NCBI GenBank assembly: GCA_017469845.1
Contig: JAFUFP010000019.1
Location: 1 to 49,065 of the forward strand
Source of the DNA: Bacteroidales bacterium
Lineage (GTDB): Bacteria > Bacteroidota > Bacteroidia > Bacteroidales > UBA932
DNA: 49,065 nucleotides
Reading direction: 5' to 3'
Shown: piece by piece, positions 41,318 through 49,065 of the stretch
Layout of the letters: every line of letters starts with the position of its first letter
Numbering within the stretch: position 1 is the stretch's first letter
Position numbers and translations under genes: made by a program
The notes under the pieces: generated by a model
Database searches by the model: none
What the model saw: the letters and a program-made list of their open reading frames with translations, nothing else
Told to the model about the DNA's origin: nothing

Positions 41318-42127
41318 CTACCCCTGTTTCGCCCGGTATTCAGACGGAGTCATTCCGATCGTCCTTTTCATGTAGCGGGTCAGCATAGGGGGAGCGGGGA
41401 AGTTCATGATGTCGGTTATCTCGGTGAGAGTCTTGTCCGGGTCATTGAGAAGAAGGATTATCTCATGAACCGTGTAATACTCAATCCAATGAAGCGCTCC
41501 TTTCCCGGTCATTTTCTGACAGATGGAGGAAAGGTACTTGGGGGTTATGCAAAGCTTGTCGGCATAGAAGGCAACTTCACGATTTTCGCGGCAATTGCGC
41601 TGGACCATGTAGAGGAACTTCATGAAGATGCGGGCTGAGGTCTCGCCTGTATCCATCCTCTCCATTTCACGTGAGTAGATGTCCCACATGTCAAATAGGA
41701 GCAGTTGGAAAACCCTTCCCACCATGTCATCATGGAAAAGCGTACGGTCCGAATGGATCCTGCGCCTGAACTGGGCGAAGTCGGCTTCAATTATCTCCCA
41801 TTCATCGGCTTGCAGGTGGAAAACGGGGTTGTTCTTTATGTAGACGTACCCTTTCGTCGCCCATACCTGTTCGGGATTGTACAGGTTCAGGAACGGATTG
41901 GAGATAAGGACGAAGTCCGCATCGAAATCATCCGAGTACTCCACATCGGAAATGAGCGTTGTCATCTGCCAGATGACAAGGTCTCCTCCCTTTGCCGAGA
42001 ATTCTTTCCCGACAGCGGAGAAGGTCATCTCCCCGCTTCTGCAAAGGATGTGGCAGTGGTAATCATTCCTGAAGGCATCGGGATATTTCCCGTGCTCGAG
42101 GGTATTGAAAAACAGATATTCTTCCAT
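41318..42127 (-). CDS. AraC-family regulator
   Basis: A 269-aa regulator with a cupin-like N-terminal domain (FSAKGGDLVIWQMTTL) and a C-terminal AraC domain (VAFYADKLCITPKYLSSICQKMTG, then EITDIMNFPAPPMLTRYMKRTIGMTPSEYR). The start at 42127 (MEEYLFFNTL) is preferred to the in-frame codon at 42199 because a -7-like TACCTTTC lies just before it. It may control the NTF2-like and flavodoxin genes next to it, but that is only positional. Confidence 0.87.
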   Translation of the reverse strand: MEEYLFFNTLEHGKYPDAFRNDYHCHILCRSGEMTFSAVGKEFSAKGGDLVIWQMTTLISDVEYSDDFDADFVLISNPFLNLYNPEQVWATKGYVYIKNNPVFHLQADEWEIIEADFAQFRRRIHSDRTLFHDDMVGRVFQLLLFDMWDIYSREMERMDTGETSARIFMKFLYMVQRNCRENREVAFYADKLCITPKYLSSICQKMTGKGALHWIEYYTVHEIILLLNDPDKTLTEITDIMNFPAPPMLTRYMKRTIGMTPSEYRAKQG

Positions 42128-42275
42128 AACCGAAAGGTAAGGAAGAATTCCGGAATTATCAAAATTTCCGATACGCTTTCTCTTCGGAATGCCTCCCATG
42201 ATCCCAAAACGTACATAGAGCCCGAAGGATTTCGCCTCCGGGCTCTGTGTCTGTTCATTTGAAGAGGGGATGTTT

Positions 42276-42644
42276 TCAGTAGGTCGACGCTCTACTGAAA
42301 GTTATTCTCCATCTTCCCTCGATCTTCTCAAGGCGCGAGTCCATCCTGAGCCTCCAGGTATGGCGTCCTCCTCCGTATACGGCCGCATTCACCCGGCTTT
42401 TGCCGATCATTGTAGCGGAGTCTCCGTTTACCGTTATTTCCAGGGAGTCGGTATCGAAGCTGTAGTAGTTCAGCGTTCCGGAAGCGATTTCGGAGAAGTA
42501 CTCCTTCCTCGACTGCCTGTGTCCCGTCATGTGGACAAGGACGCTGTCGTCCGAAAGGATCTTTCCGAGAGTGGCGGTGTCCTTAGCTATCATCGCCTTG
42601 TACATGTTCTCGTACAGGGCTTCGATTTGCTCCTTGTCAGTCAT
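42276..42644 (-). CDS. NTF2-like (SnoaL-type) protein
   Basis: A 122-aa cone-shaped NTF2-fold protein: N-terminal helix IEALYENMYKAMIAKDTATL, then LSDDSVLVHMTGHRQSRKEYF and late strands TWRLRMDSRLEKIEGRWRI. Members are small enzymes or ligand binders; the role here is not known. It begins directly after the flavodoxin stop, with no bases between, so the two are coupled. Confidence 0.85.
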   Translation of the reverse strand: MTDKEQIEALYENMYKAMIAKDTATLGKILSDDSVLVHMTGHRQSRKEYFSEIASGTLNYYSFDTDSLEITVNGDSATMIGKSRVNAAVYGGGRHTWRLRMDSRLEKIEGRWRITFSRASTY

Positions 42645-43205
42645 TCATTTGCCGTTTACGAAGTCCTCGATCTCCTTCATGGAATCCTTCACAGCCGATC
42701 CCCTCAGAGAAAGTCCGTTCTTCACTGTCGCGCCTTTTGCGGTCGAGCGGAGGTCCCTTAGACCGCTACCGAATCCGCTTCCCTCATGGGTTGTGAACGG
42801 GATTATCGTCTTTCCGTTCCAGGAATGGGCCTCAAGGAAAGTAAAGACGCACATCGGCATCGTTCCCCACCAGCAGGGCCATCCGAGGTAGATCGTGTCG
42901 TATTTGGAGATGTCGATGTCGGCTTTGAGAGCGGGACGGGCCTTGTTGCTTAGTTCTTCCCTTGCCACCTCGGTGCATTTCATGTAATCTTCAGGGTAAG
43001 ATTTCACGGTTTCGATCCTGAAGATGTCAGCTCCGGTCAGGGATTGTATCTTTTCGGCTACGACCTGGGTGTTGCCGACCTTGAGATTGACGATACCTTC
43101 CGAAGTATAGTTGTTTCCGGGACGGGAATAGTAGACGACGAGGCTCTGCGCCGAAGCGGCTATGGCAATAAGGGCGACAAGGGCTGAAAGTATGATTCTT
43201 TTCAT
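42645..43205 (-). CDS. secreted flavodoxin-like protein
   Basis: A 186-aa protein with a signal peptide (MKRIILSALVALIAIAASA-Q) and a flavodoxin domain: LVVYYSRPGNNYTSEG at the FMN phosphate site, LGWPCWWGTMPMCVFTFLE around the flavin, and THEGSGFGSGLRDL. It resembles the next gene closely, but that one has no signal peptide, so one copy works in the periplasm and one in the cytoplasm. The start at 43205 fits the signal peptide. Confidence 0.88.
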   Translation of the reverse strand: MKRIILSALVALIAIAASAQSLVVYYSRPGNNYTSEGIVNLKVGNTQVVAEKIQSLTGADIFRIETVKSYPEDYMKCTEVAREELSNKARPALKADIDISKYDTIYLGWPCWWGTMPMCVFTFLEAHSWNGKTIIPFTTHEGSGFGSGLRDLRSTAKGATVKNGLSLRGSAVKDSMKEIEDFVNGK

Positions 43206-43262
43206 GGTTTTACGTGTGTTATGTGTTCTGTATGTTGTTCTCAATACTCCAGGTGGAGATTA

Positions 43263-43781
43263 TCATTTGGCCTGGGCGATGATGGAGGCCACTTCACGGT
43301 CACAGTGCGCTGCGGCTGAACCCTGGATGGCCACTCCACCGGTTATGACGGCATCGGGAACGGCCTGCTTGAGGGCGCGGAGGCTTCCGCCCATTCCGCT
43401 GCCTTCGTGAGAGCAGAAGGGTATAATCTTCTTTCCGGAGAAGTCGTAGCTCTCGAGGAAGGTGAAGACCGCCATCGGGGGAAGACCCCACCAGCAGGGA
43501 TATCCGAGAATGATGGTGTCGTACTGGTCCATGTTTTCTACTTTGGCGGTAAGAGCGGGACGCGCCTTTTCGCGGAGCTCCTGCTTGGCCTCCTCGATGC
43601 ATACCATGTAGTCGTCGGAATACTTCTTGACGGTATCGATCTGAAAGACGTCCGCGTCAGGAATGAGGGCCTTGATCTTTTCGACGATGATTTCGTTGTT
43701 GCCCTTGGGAAGGAAACGTACTCCTCCGCCTACCCAGTTTTCACCTCTGCGGGAATAGAATGCTATGAGTGTCTTTGCCAT
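43263..43781 (-). CDS. cytoplasmic flavodoxin
   Basis: A 172-aa flavodoxin without signal peptide: LIAFYSRRGENWVGGGVRFL for the phosphate loop, LGYPCWWGLPPMAVFTFLE near the isoalloxazine ring, SHEGSGMGGSLRAL later. It parallels the secreted copy that follows 57 bp further on the same strand, a likely duplication in which one copy gained or lost export. It probably carries electrons in stress or aldehyde metabolism, but no partner is certain. Confidence 0.9.
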   Translation of the reverse strand: MAKTLIAFYSRRGENWVGGGVRFLPKGNNEIIVEKIKALIPDADVFQIDTVKKYSDDYMVCIEEAKQELREKARPALTAKVENMDQYDTIILGYPCWWGLPPMAVFTFLESYDFSGKKIIPFCSHEGSGMGGSLRALKQAVPDAVITGGVAIQGSAAAHCDREVASIIAQAK

Positions 43782-43920
43782 GATTATGTTCTGTTTTTTG
43801 TTTCACTTGATTTTTCGACAATGCAAAGGTCCGGAAGATTTCCGGACCCCACGTTATCAATTTTTCAGTGAAATATATCGAAAACTCTTTTTGGTTTCTT
43901 CCATTACCCGCATGACCGCA

Positions 43921-45033
43921 TCAACAACCGATCACCCACTTGCTTCCGGGGATGAAGGAAAGGATTTTGGTGGTGACGGCGCAGCAAAGGAAAGTGAGGA
44001 CCGCTATGGCGGGTATCGCAGCCCAGACGGGGATAGCGGGGGAGACGACATCTCCTCCTATTATCCATGAAGCTATGGGAGCGAGGAAAAGAAGATGCAT
44101 AAGGTACATTCCGAAGGACATTTTCGAAAGCGATGTAACAATCGCCGGTGCTTCTTTCCTTTCTATGCACGAGAAGACAAGGAAAAGACCGAAAGTGGCG
44201 AGGAGGACGTTCGGAGTGCAGAACTGCCAGGACCATTCAAGATCGGGTGTCGATATGAGCTGTCCGGGAGTACCCTTAAGATAGAATGACCATCCGGTGA
44301 AGATGGCTCCCACGATGAAGCTGCTCCAGCCGATGAGAAGTTTTTTCTTCCTCTCCCACCCAAGGTGATACCTTATATAATGGGCGAGAACGAGATATCC
44401 GAGGTATCCCGAGCAGTACCAGAGGGCGGTGAAGCCGTTCCAGAAGCATTCACCCCAAAGTTCTTCCGAGACGAAGCGGTGGAGCCAGGGAATGAAGGTG
44501 GAAAGGACGAAAAGACCGATGAAGGTAAGTTCCTCTTTCGCGGATGACTTCTCCAGCCATGGCGAGACTACCGGTATTATGAGGTACAGGCTTATGAGCG
44601 GGTACATGAACCACAGGTGTCCCGCCATCGAAGGGAAGTTGAAGGGGATCTTCTTGAGGTCAGAAAGGGACTGCTCCCAGGTCATAGCTCCCCAAGCGAG
44701 AGGAAGGAAGCAGTAGATGAGCATGAAGATGAACATCGGGGGAAGAATCCGGAGGAATCTTTTCTTGTAGAATTCTCCCATGGTCTGGCCCGGTTTCATC
44801 GGAACCAGAAGGAAAGCGGAAACTATGATGAAAAGAGGTACGCATGTTCTGGCGACCGTCCCGTCATAGAATGCAACCCAGAAGCGGTTGGCTTCATTGG
44901 CGAGCATTGACATGTTGCCGGCGAGACCCGAAGAGTCGGCGGCGTAGAAATTCTCGCTGGCATGGACCAGCATCACAAGGAAACATGCGATTACCCTGAT
45001 GTAATCAATGAATACGATTCTTTGTTTTTCCAT
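43921..45033 (-). CDS. acyltransferase-3 family membrane protein
   Basis: A 370-aa protein with about ten membrane helices and the family start VFIDYIRVIACFLVMLVHASENF, whose Arg and His are the catalytic-site residues, then the long run of hydrophobic segments. Such enzymes put acyl (often acetyl) groups on cell-surface sugars. The promoter region upstream is AT-rich. Substrate unknown. Confidence 0.9.
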   Translation of the reverse strand: MEKQRIVFIDYIRVIACFLVMLVHASENFYAADSSGLAGNMSMLANEANRFWVAFYDGTVARTCVPLFIIVSAFLLVPMKPGQTMGEFYKKRFLRILPPMFIFMLIYCFLPLAWGAMTWEQSLSDLKKIPFNFPSMAGHLWFMYPLISLYLIIPVVSPWLEKSSAKEELTFIGLFVLSTFIPWLHRFVSEELWGECFWNGFTALWYCSGYLGYLVLAHYIRYHLGWERKKKLLIGWSSFIVGAIFTGWSFYLKGTPGQLISTPDLEWSWQFCTPNVLLATFGLFLVFSCIERKEAPAIVTSLSKMSFGMYLMHLLFLAPIASWIIGGDVVSPAIPVWAAIPAIAVLTFLCCAVTTKILSFIPGSKWVIGC

Positions 45034-45355
45034 TGGTTATTATTGTGTTTAACATTCGCAAGTAAATATAATTAATAATCAAAAACTTACACTGATCAAC
45101 TCTCATATTGGGATAAAAAATTATTTCATTGTTCCGATTTTTTCATTCCGTTTTGTGATTTTTCCTGGGAGCCCGTCAAAAATCAGCGGTATCGGAGGAC
45201 AAATATAGTTATTCTCGTCCGGTGTGGGAAGTGCAGCAGGGCCTTTATTGCAGAGAAAGTATGAACTTCGGGTTGTGGGGTTATAGTGAGGCCCTCATTT
45301 GAATCAGGTTTGCGACATAGCGAATACAGATGAACAATCATATGAGTTAGGGGTA

Positions 45356-45405
45356 GACATGGGGGGTCGCCCCCCTATGTCACCCCCCATGTCACCCCCC
45401 ATGTC
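45356..45405. repeat. C6/G6 tandem and inverted repeat
   Basis: GACATGGGGGGT (45356-45367) is the exact inverted partner of two tandem copies of ACCCCCCATGTC (45382-45393 and 45394-45405), so the left arm can pair with either. One further partial unit lies between. Function unknown. Confidence 0.75.
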
Positions 45406-45535
45406 TCCACGTCAAAAGATTATCCGGAGAACAAAGGTTTCCGCTGAAAAGGGAACTTCATTTTTGATTGCTCAATATGTCTGCAACAGAGCCATCGACT
45501 GTCTCTATGTATGTCCGATTATCCGGAAGAAAACT

Positions 45536-45543
45536 TATCTTTG
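45536..45543 (+). promoter_or_regulatory. -7 promoter element of the DsbA-like gene
   Basis: TATCTTTG, full TAnnTTTG match, 71 bases before the start codon. Confidence 0.6.
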
Positions 45544-45614
45544 TCTTATCGGCAAATTCGGTTCCGCTCTTTATTTGAAGAACCATCCATTCATGACACA
45601 AACATTTTACTGAT

Positions 45615-46301
45615 ATGAAAATAAGATACTGGAGTGATTACTCCTGCCCCTTCTGCTATATAGGAGTCACAAGGCTGAACCGGGCCATCGAAAGACTCGG
45701 GATAGGTGACAATGTAGAGATTGAAAGACTCGCCTTCGAACTGAGCCCCGAGATGGAAGGCGCCTCTTCAATGGATACCGTCTCGCTCTTTGCCAAGAAA
45801 TATTCCATGGACAGGGAAAAGGCTGAAAGGCAGATTTCCCTTATAGAGGAAGAGGGGAGAAGGACAGGACTCGACATCCACCTTGACAAGGCCGTATTCT
45901 GCAATACAAGGGAGGCCCATCGCCTATACAAGTTCGCCCTGGGCAAGGGGAAGGATATCGCCGAAAAGACCGCCGATCTTCTTTTCGAGGCCTTCTTCAC
46001 GAAAGGAGAAAACCTATGTGAAAGGGAGACGCTTCTGCGCATCGCGGAAGATGCGGGACTGCAAAGAAGTGAAGCGGCCGTAGTTCTCGGAAGCGGAGCC
46101 TTCGAAGATGATATAATCCGAGATGAAAACGAAGCCCGTGCTCTTTCTGTTACCGGCGTCCCATTCTTTCTCATCGACGACAAATACTATATCCCGGGAG
46201 CTATCCCCGAGGCGGGATTCATCCGTGCCTTGAAGGGTGCTCTTGCCCAGGAGGAAGCTCCGGCGGCAAACGGAAACGCCTGCGGTCCCGGAGGCTGCTG
46301 A
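45615..46301 (+). CDS. DsbA-family oxidoreductase, FrnE-like
   Basis: A 228-aa thioredoxin-fold protein with no signal peptide. C11-P-F-C14 is the redox site right after the first strand (RYWSDYSCPFCYIG); a helical insert follows, and the cis-Pro loop is TGVPFFLID. This is the cytoplasmic FrnE type, which acts in disulfide exchange or oxidative stress. The tail ends with NACGPGGC, two extra cysteines that may matter for metal or redox activity. Confidence 0.92.
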   Translation: MKIRYWSDYSCPFCYIGVTRLNRAIERLGIGDNVEIERLAFELSPEMEGASSMDTVSLFAKKYSMDREKAERQISLIEEEGRRTGLDIHLDKAVFCNTREAHRLYKFALGKGKDIAEKTADLLFEAFFTKGENLCERETLLRIAEDAGLQRSEAAVVLGSGAFEDDIIRDENEARALSVTGVPFFLIDDKYYIPGAIPEAGFIRALKGALAQEEAPAANGNACGPGGC

Positions 46302-46356
46302 TACTCCATTCACGAGTCAAAGCCTCCGAGCGCTTACGGACTGCTCTGAAAAGATT

Positions 46357-46384
46357 ATCCCCCTTTCCTGAAGGATCGGGGGAT
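46357..46384. terminator. hairpin between convergent genes
   Basis: ATCCCCC / GGGGGAT stem with a 14-base loop, between the DsbA-like gene and the LuxR-type gene. T-rich bases follow on the + side after a short gap. Confidence 0.5.
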
Positions 46385-46413
46385 TGCCATTTTCCGGAGG
46401 ATAGGGGAGAGAC

Positions 46414-47802
46414 CTAAAGATTCTTGCGCTTTTCCATAAGAGAGACAAGTTCCGCCGTGGAATTGATCTCAAGCTTTCGGAAAATGTTGTTCTTGTGGGT
46501 CTCCACTGTCCTTGTTGAGATGTTGAGCCTGTCGGCGATTTCCTTGTTCTGAAGTCCTTCGCAGCAGAGGCGGGCGATATCCATCTCACGGGAAGTGAGC
46601 GCCTTGTCAGGAGCATTCGACCCCAGGTCCTTGAGAGTGTCGATCATCGAAGCGATATCCTCGTTCTCTGATTCGCCATGAGGGGTGTTCCCCAGGAGAA
46701 GAAGTTTGTCCTTTATGTCGTTGGCTTTCTTCATCATCTCCTCGTTCTTCTTCCTCAGGGACAGGGCTCTGTGTGAAAGTACCAGAAGTGCTGCAAGAAG
46801 AACGACCGCGAGAGTGAGAAGTATGAGCCAGATGCGGCGGTTTCCGATTTCCTTTTCCTTGTTGGCGAGTTCCTGCTCCTTTTCCTGGATCTGGCTGCTG
46901 ATCCTGAGTTCAGCCATCCTTCGGGCGGATTCCTGATTGTAGATGGAATCTGTGAGTGCGACGGCGTCCTGGAGATATGCGATGGCGGACCTGGGGTCAG
47001 TATCCTTCAGGACAACTCCGAGTTCTTGTGAGATGTTCCTCTGGAGAAGGAGGTTTCCGGTCTGGCGGGTAAGGGTGAGTGCCTCGCGAAGCGAGTGGGC
47101 AGATGCGCTGAAGTCACCCCTTTTGGCCTGGATGATTCCGATCTGGTGTTTGCAGACTGAAAGGGAATGGAGATTGTTCATCGCGGAGAATATGGCGGAG
47201 GCTTCATTGAGGAGCGGTTCCGCTTCCTGAAGTCTTCCGGCTTCGATGTAGGCTTCTGCCAGTTGGGATTTGCGAACGGCAGCCTGTGCGGTCCTGCCGG
47301 CCTCTTCATCCATCTTTAGAGCCTTCTCTGCATAGCTTATGGCCTCATCAATCTTTTCTTTCTTCAGAAGGATATCACATGCCATTCCGTAACGGACAGC
47401 GAGGGCGGCGGATTCTCCGAGTTTCTCCTCATATGATATGGCCTCGCGTATGAGACGCTCCGCCTCGTCGTAATTCTCCAATGTAAGATATATGCCCGCG
47501 AGATTGTTCAGCGACGATGAGATGTTCGCCGGATCTCCGCTCTTGAGATCAAGTTCGTAGCATTCCTGCTGGGCTTCCAAGGCAAGATTGAAAGCACCCA
47601 GACGGTTGTAGGAAATCGCCAGCATGCTGAGGCAGTCGGCGAGGGTTTCACTGTCGTCTGAAGTCCTAAGGTCCGGAAGCATCTTCTCTATCGCCGATGC
47701 GGCTTCTGAATAGTTGCCTTAATCGAACAGTTCCCCGGCCTTGTCAATGTCCTTCTGTGGGACCAGGAGCAGAAATAGAAATGTTAGTAGAGCAGAAATC
47801 AT
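46414..47802 (-). pseudogene. TPR-LuxR membrane regulator with an in-frame stop codon
   Basis: The full frame has 462 triplets: signal/anchor MISALLTFLFLLLVPQ, TPR repeats over about 300 residues (for example LNNLAGIYLTLENYDEAERL), a membrane helix (RIWLILLTLAVVLLAALLVL), a coiled stretch and a LuxR-type helix-turn-helix (LTSREMDIARLCCEGLQNKEIADRLNIST). A TAA at 47719-47721 interrupts the frame after AGELFD and before GNYSEAASAIEK. Translation could restart at the ATG at 47682, giving 422 residues without signal peptide, which would leave the TPR part in the wrong compartment. It may be a nonsense mutation or a base error. Confidence 0.8.
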
Positions 47803-47865
47803 ACGCAAATTTGATTGGTGAGTCCGTTTTGTGTTTGTAAAGTTAGGAAAAAACACTTAGCCGAC

Positions 47866-47929
47866 TACGTAATCGGTACTTAAATAGTACGTATTAAGTA
47901 GAATTTAAGTAGGTTGCAATCGGTACGTA
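47866..47929. promoter_or_regulatory. cluster of TACGTA and TTAAGTAG motifs
   Basis: TACGTA occurs at 47866, 47888 and 47924 (and again at 48151); TTAAGTAG at 47894 and 47905, 11 bases apart, about one helical turn; AATCGGTAC at 47871 and 47918. The cluster lies between the TPR-LuxR gene and the peptide-fimbrillin unit and looks like a set of binding sites. Confidence 0.55.
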
Positions 47930-48302
47930 TCCCAAGTAAGTATTTTGGCCAAAAGCTGAATCATCAAGGGATTAAAACGATTTTGGAAAATCCGAAAAAA
48001 TAATATCGCAAAAAGTCCAAGCCGGGACCACTTAATAAGATTTGTTGACACCTGCCACTGAATTGCGGAAGACTGTAGATGTATCCGGTTTTTGGGGAAA
48101 TAGAGTGGCTTAAAATGCGGAAAAATAAGTTTACTTACCTAAGTAATATTTACGTAGCCTTAGTCGAGGAAGACTGATCGTGATTGGGTATTTTTGCTTT
48201 TGAAGAGAAGTTCGGGGTAATCCAAGCGTTTTGCTGAACTTCTCCTTCCATGATCCGTTGATCTGAAATCAAATCACAAACAACAATAAAAACAAATCAA
48301 TC
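47930..48302 (+). other. leader region before the peptide gene
   Basis: AT-rich, with no gene. It holds AAGTAAG near 47934, TTACTTACCTAAGTAA near 48131 and TACGTA at 48151, then a TTTTTGCTTTTG stretch near 48190. The promoter of the peptide gene probably lies in the last 150 bases, but no full consensus is certain. Confidence 0.45.
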
Positions 48303-48410
48303 ATGGAAAAAACAAAGTATTTCGCTCCCGAATGCGAGGAAATTCAGGTTGCTCTTGAAGGAACAATCGCAGAGTCTGCACCTGGTATGGGAGTTGATCC
48401 TGAAATCTAG
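48303..48410 (+). CDS. small peptide of the Bacteroidales MKK-YxxPE type
   Basis: A 35-aa peptide, MEKTKYFAPECEEIQVALEG, then TIAESAPGMGVDPEI. Short proteins with the same N-terminal pattern (basic start, aromatic, PE, acidic, then a hydrophobic stretch) and a variable Gly/Ser-rich end are common in Bacteroidales, often next to lipoprotein or fimbrillin genes; their role is not known to me. They may be precursors of processed peptides. It is followed by a terminator that could also act as an attenuator for the fimbrillin gene. Confidence 0.7.
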   Translation: MEKTKYFAPECEEIQVALEGTIAESAPGMGVDPEI

Positions 48411-48424
48411 GACCAAGTCATCTT

Positions 48425-48455
48425 GGCGAGGACATTCTTTTGCCCTCGCCTTTTT
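48425..48455 (+). terminator. terminator or attenuator between peptide and fimbrillin genes
   Basis: Stem GGCGAGG / CCTCGCC with a 12-base loop and a run of five T. It lies 43 bases before the fimbrillin start, so partial read-through would set the ratio of the two products. Confidence 0.8.
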
Positions 48456-48498
48456 CTTTCTACTCTTCATCATTAAAACTATTTTCACCAAAAGAGTT

Positions 48499-49065
48499 AT
48501 GGGAAGGCATTTAAATTTATTCGCTATTTCAGCATCTATCCTGACTCTATTTTCATGTTCAATGAATGAGCAGGAGTTCGCATCTGATCGCGCTTTGGAT
48601 AAAACCAAGAGTCCGATGACTTTCACGGCTGAAGCGGCCTCTTCGATGGAGGATCCTGAGACTAAGACACAACTTGATCCTTCAAGTGGTGGTACCAAGG
48701 TCCTTTGGAGTGTGGGTGACCAGATCAGCATCTTCTATGGAGCCTCAAATGTTAATAATTGTTTCACTTCCGACAATGATGCACCCGCTTCATCGGCAAC
48801 ATTCAATGGAGAAATTTCCGCATTCACCGGATCCAATGATGACGGATCGGCATTGTATTTCTGGAGCACTTATCCATATAGTGAATCCAACAGCTGCGAT
48901 GGAGAATCCATTACAGTCACGCTTCCGTCTTCTTCTATAGGTACACCGGACGACGTCTCGCGTGGCTCGCTGATTACTGTCGCAAGATCAATGGGGCTCA
49001 AACTCTCCTTCAAGAACGTATGTTCCGGTCTCAGGCTTTCATTTACGACTCCAGGCATAACCAAG
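48499..49065 (+). CDS. fimbrillin-like lipoprotein, 3' end outside the window
   Basis: 189 codons are present and the frame is open at the window edge. A lipoprotein signal ends at LFSC (Cys near residue 18). The mature part has the fimbrillin-family pattern: an early TQLDP stretch, VLWSVGDQISIFYG (V-x-W-x-x-G-D-x-I), a Thr/Ser-rich ATFNGEIS, and SLITVARS with LKLSFKNVC later. Such proteins build surface fimbriae after outer-membrane export and proteolysis. Its place beside a TPR-LuxR regulator and a peptide gene suggests a regulated surface-structure locus that continues to the right. Confidence 0.82.
   Translation, partial: MGRHLNLFAISASILTLFSCSMNEQEFASDRALDKTKSPMTFTAEAASSMEDPETKTQLDPSSGGTKVLWSVGDQISIFYGASNVNNCFTSDNDAPASSATFNGEISAFTGSNDDGSALYFWSTYPYSESNSCDGESITVTLPSSSIGTPDDVSRGSLITVARSMGLKLSFKNVCSGLRLSFTTPGITK

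Larger units (their letters stand above)
45034..45614. other. 581-bp intergenic stretch
   Basis: The left third is AT-rich and serves as the leader of the acyltransferase gene. The middle holds a C-rich repeat hairpin (45356-45405). The right end holds the promoter of the DsbA-like gene. A plus-strand frame covering 45299-45613 is set aside because the repeat makes it low-complexity and the promoter lies inside it. Confidence 0.6.

Noticed and set aside
45299..45613. Plus-strand frame of 104 codons across the C-rich repeat
   Set aside because: Low-complexity MSPPMSPP region from the repeat, no homologous look, and the promoter of the DsbA-like gene lies within it.
48061..48072. AATTGCGGAAGA matches part of the ISL3 inverted repeat
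   Set aside because: Only 12 bases match, the GG end and the rest of the repeat are missing, and no second end or transposase piece is nearby. Chance match or very old scar.
1..49065. CRISPR array
   Set aside because: No run of regularly spaced direct repeats was found; the repeated palindromes are four dispersed copies kilobases apart.

Overview
The window looks like a chromosome segment of a Bacteroidales bacterium (phylum Bacteroidota). The signs are TAnnTTTG-type -7 promoter elements in front of many genes, the gene run birA / rsfS-ftsH-cdsA-psd, the remains of a SusD gene and of a hybrid two-component regulator, a DUF3810 protein, several Bacteroidales-type lipoproteins and a fimbrillin-like lipoprotein at the right edge. 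No species can be named from the sequence alone.

Layout. 1-6.8 kb: housekeeping genes (3' part of recQ, birA, rsfS, ftsH, cdsA, psd). 6.9-9.0 kb: an outer-membrane barrel protein and an ECF sigma-factor operon. 9.3-18 kb: a more AT-rich defence island with a PLD-helicase-DUF3427 protein coupled to a Nudix hydrolase, a convergent XRE-McrB-McrC operon, and a complete ISL3-family insertion sequence with exact ends and an 8-bp target duplication. 18-25 kb: SstT-like symporter, two small ORFs, tandem secreted esterases, a frameshifted gene, and a junction where a broken regulator meets a broken SusD gene. 25-35 kb: the most interesting part, an RNA-repair / Ro ribonucleoprotein island. 35-49 kb: flavin reductase, D-Ala-D-Ala dipeptidase, DUF3810 protein, AraC regulators beside a deleted yqhD/aldo-keto reductase pair, three flavodoxins, an acyltransferase, a DsbA-like protein, a TPR-LuxR regulator with an in-frame stop, and a small peptide gene followed by a fimbrillin lipoprotein that runs off the window.

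The RNA-repair island holds, in order on the + strand: a regulated promoter; a tRNA-like/Y-like RNA; a second Y-like RNA whose interior folds as a rearranged tRNA; rsr (TROVE/Ro60 protein); a third Y-like RNA; a full tRNA with anticodon CAT; a fourth Y-like RNA; an RlaP-type nucleotidyltransferase; rtcB RNA ligase; then a second copy of the promoter followed by a tRNA-Arg(ACG)-like and a tRNA-Glu(TTC) gene. Three near-identical 26-bp palindromes, and a diverged fourth, lie at a fixed distance (40-41 bp from palindrome core to -7 box) in front of the rsr block, the tRNA pair, a VWA-domain gene and a small ORF. The simplest reading is one regulon: damage to tRNA or other RNA is sensed, and the cell makes Ro-Y RNA particles, an RNA ligase, an end-modifying nucleotidyltransferase and spare (or decoy) tRNAs together. 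Rsr, Y RNAs and RtcB are known to be linked in Salmonella; the extra tRNAs, RlaP, VWA partner and shared palindromic promoters seen here are, as far as I can tell, not a described arrangement.

The window is also rich in decay: a frameshifted ORF, a HTCS/SusD collapse, a yqhD/aldo-keto reductase deletion fusion, a YafQ toxin with two single-base insertions beside an intact antitoxin, and a nonsense codon in the TPR-LuxR gene. Some of these could be assembly errors and need read-level checks.
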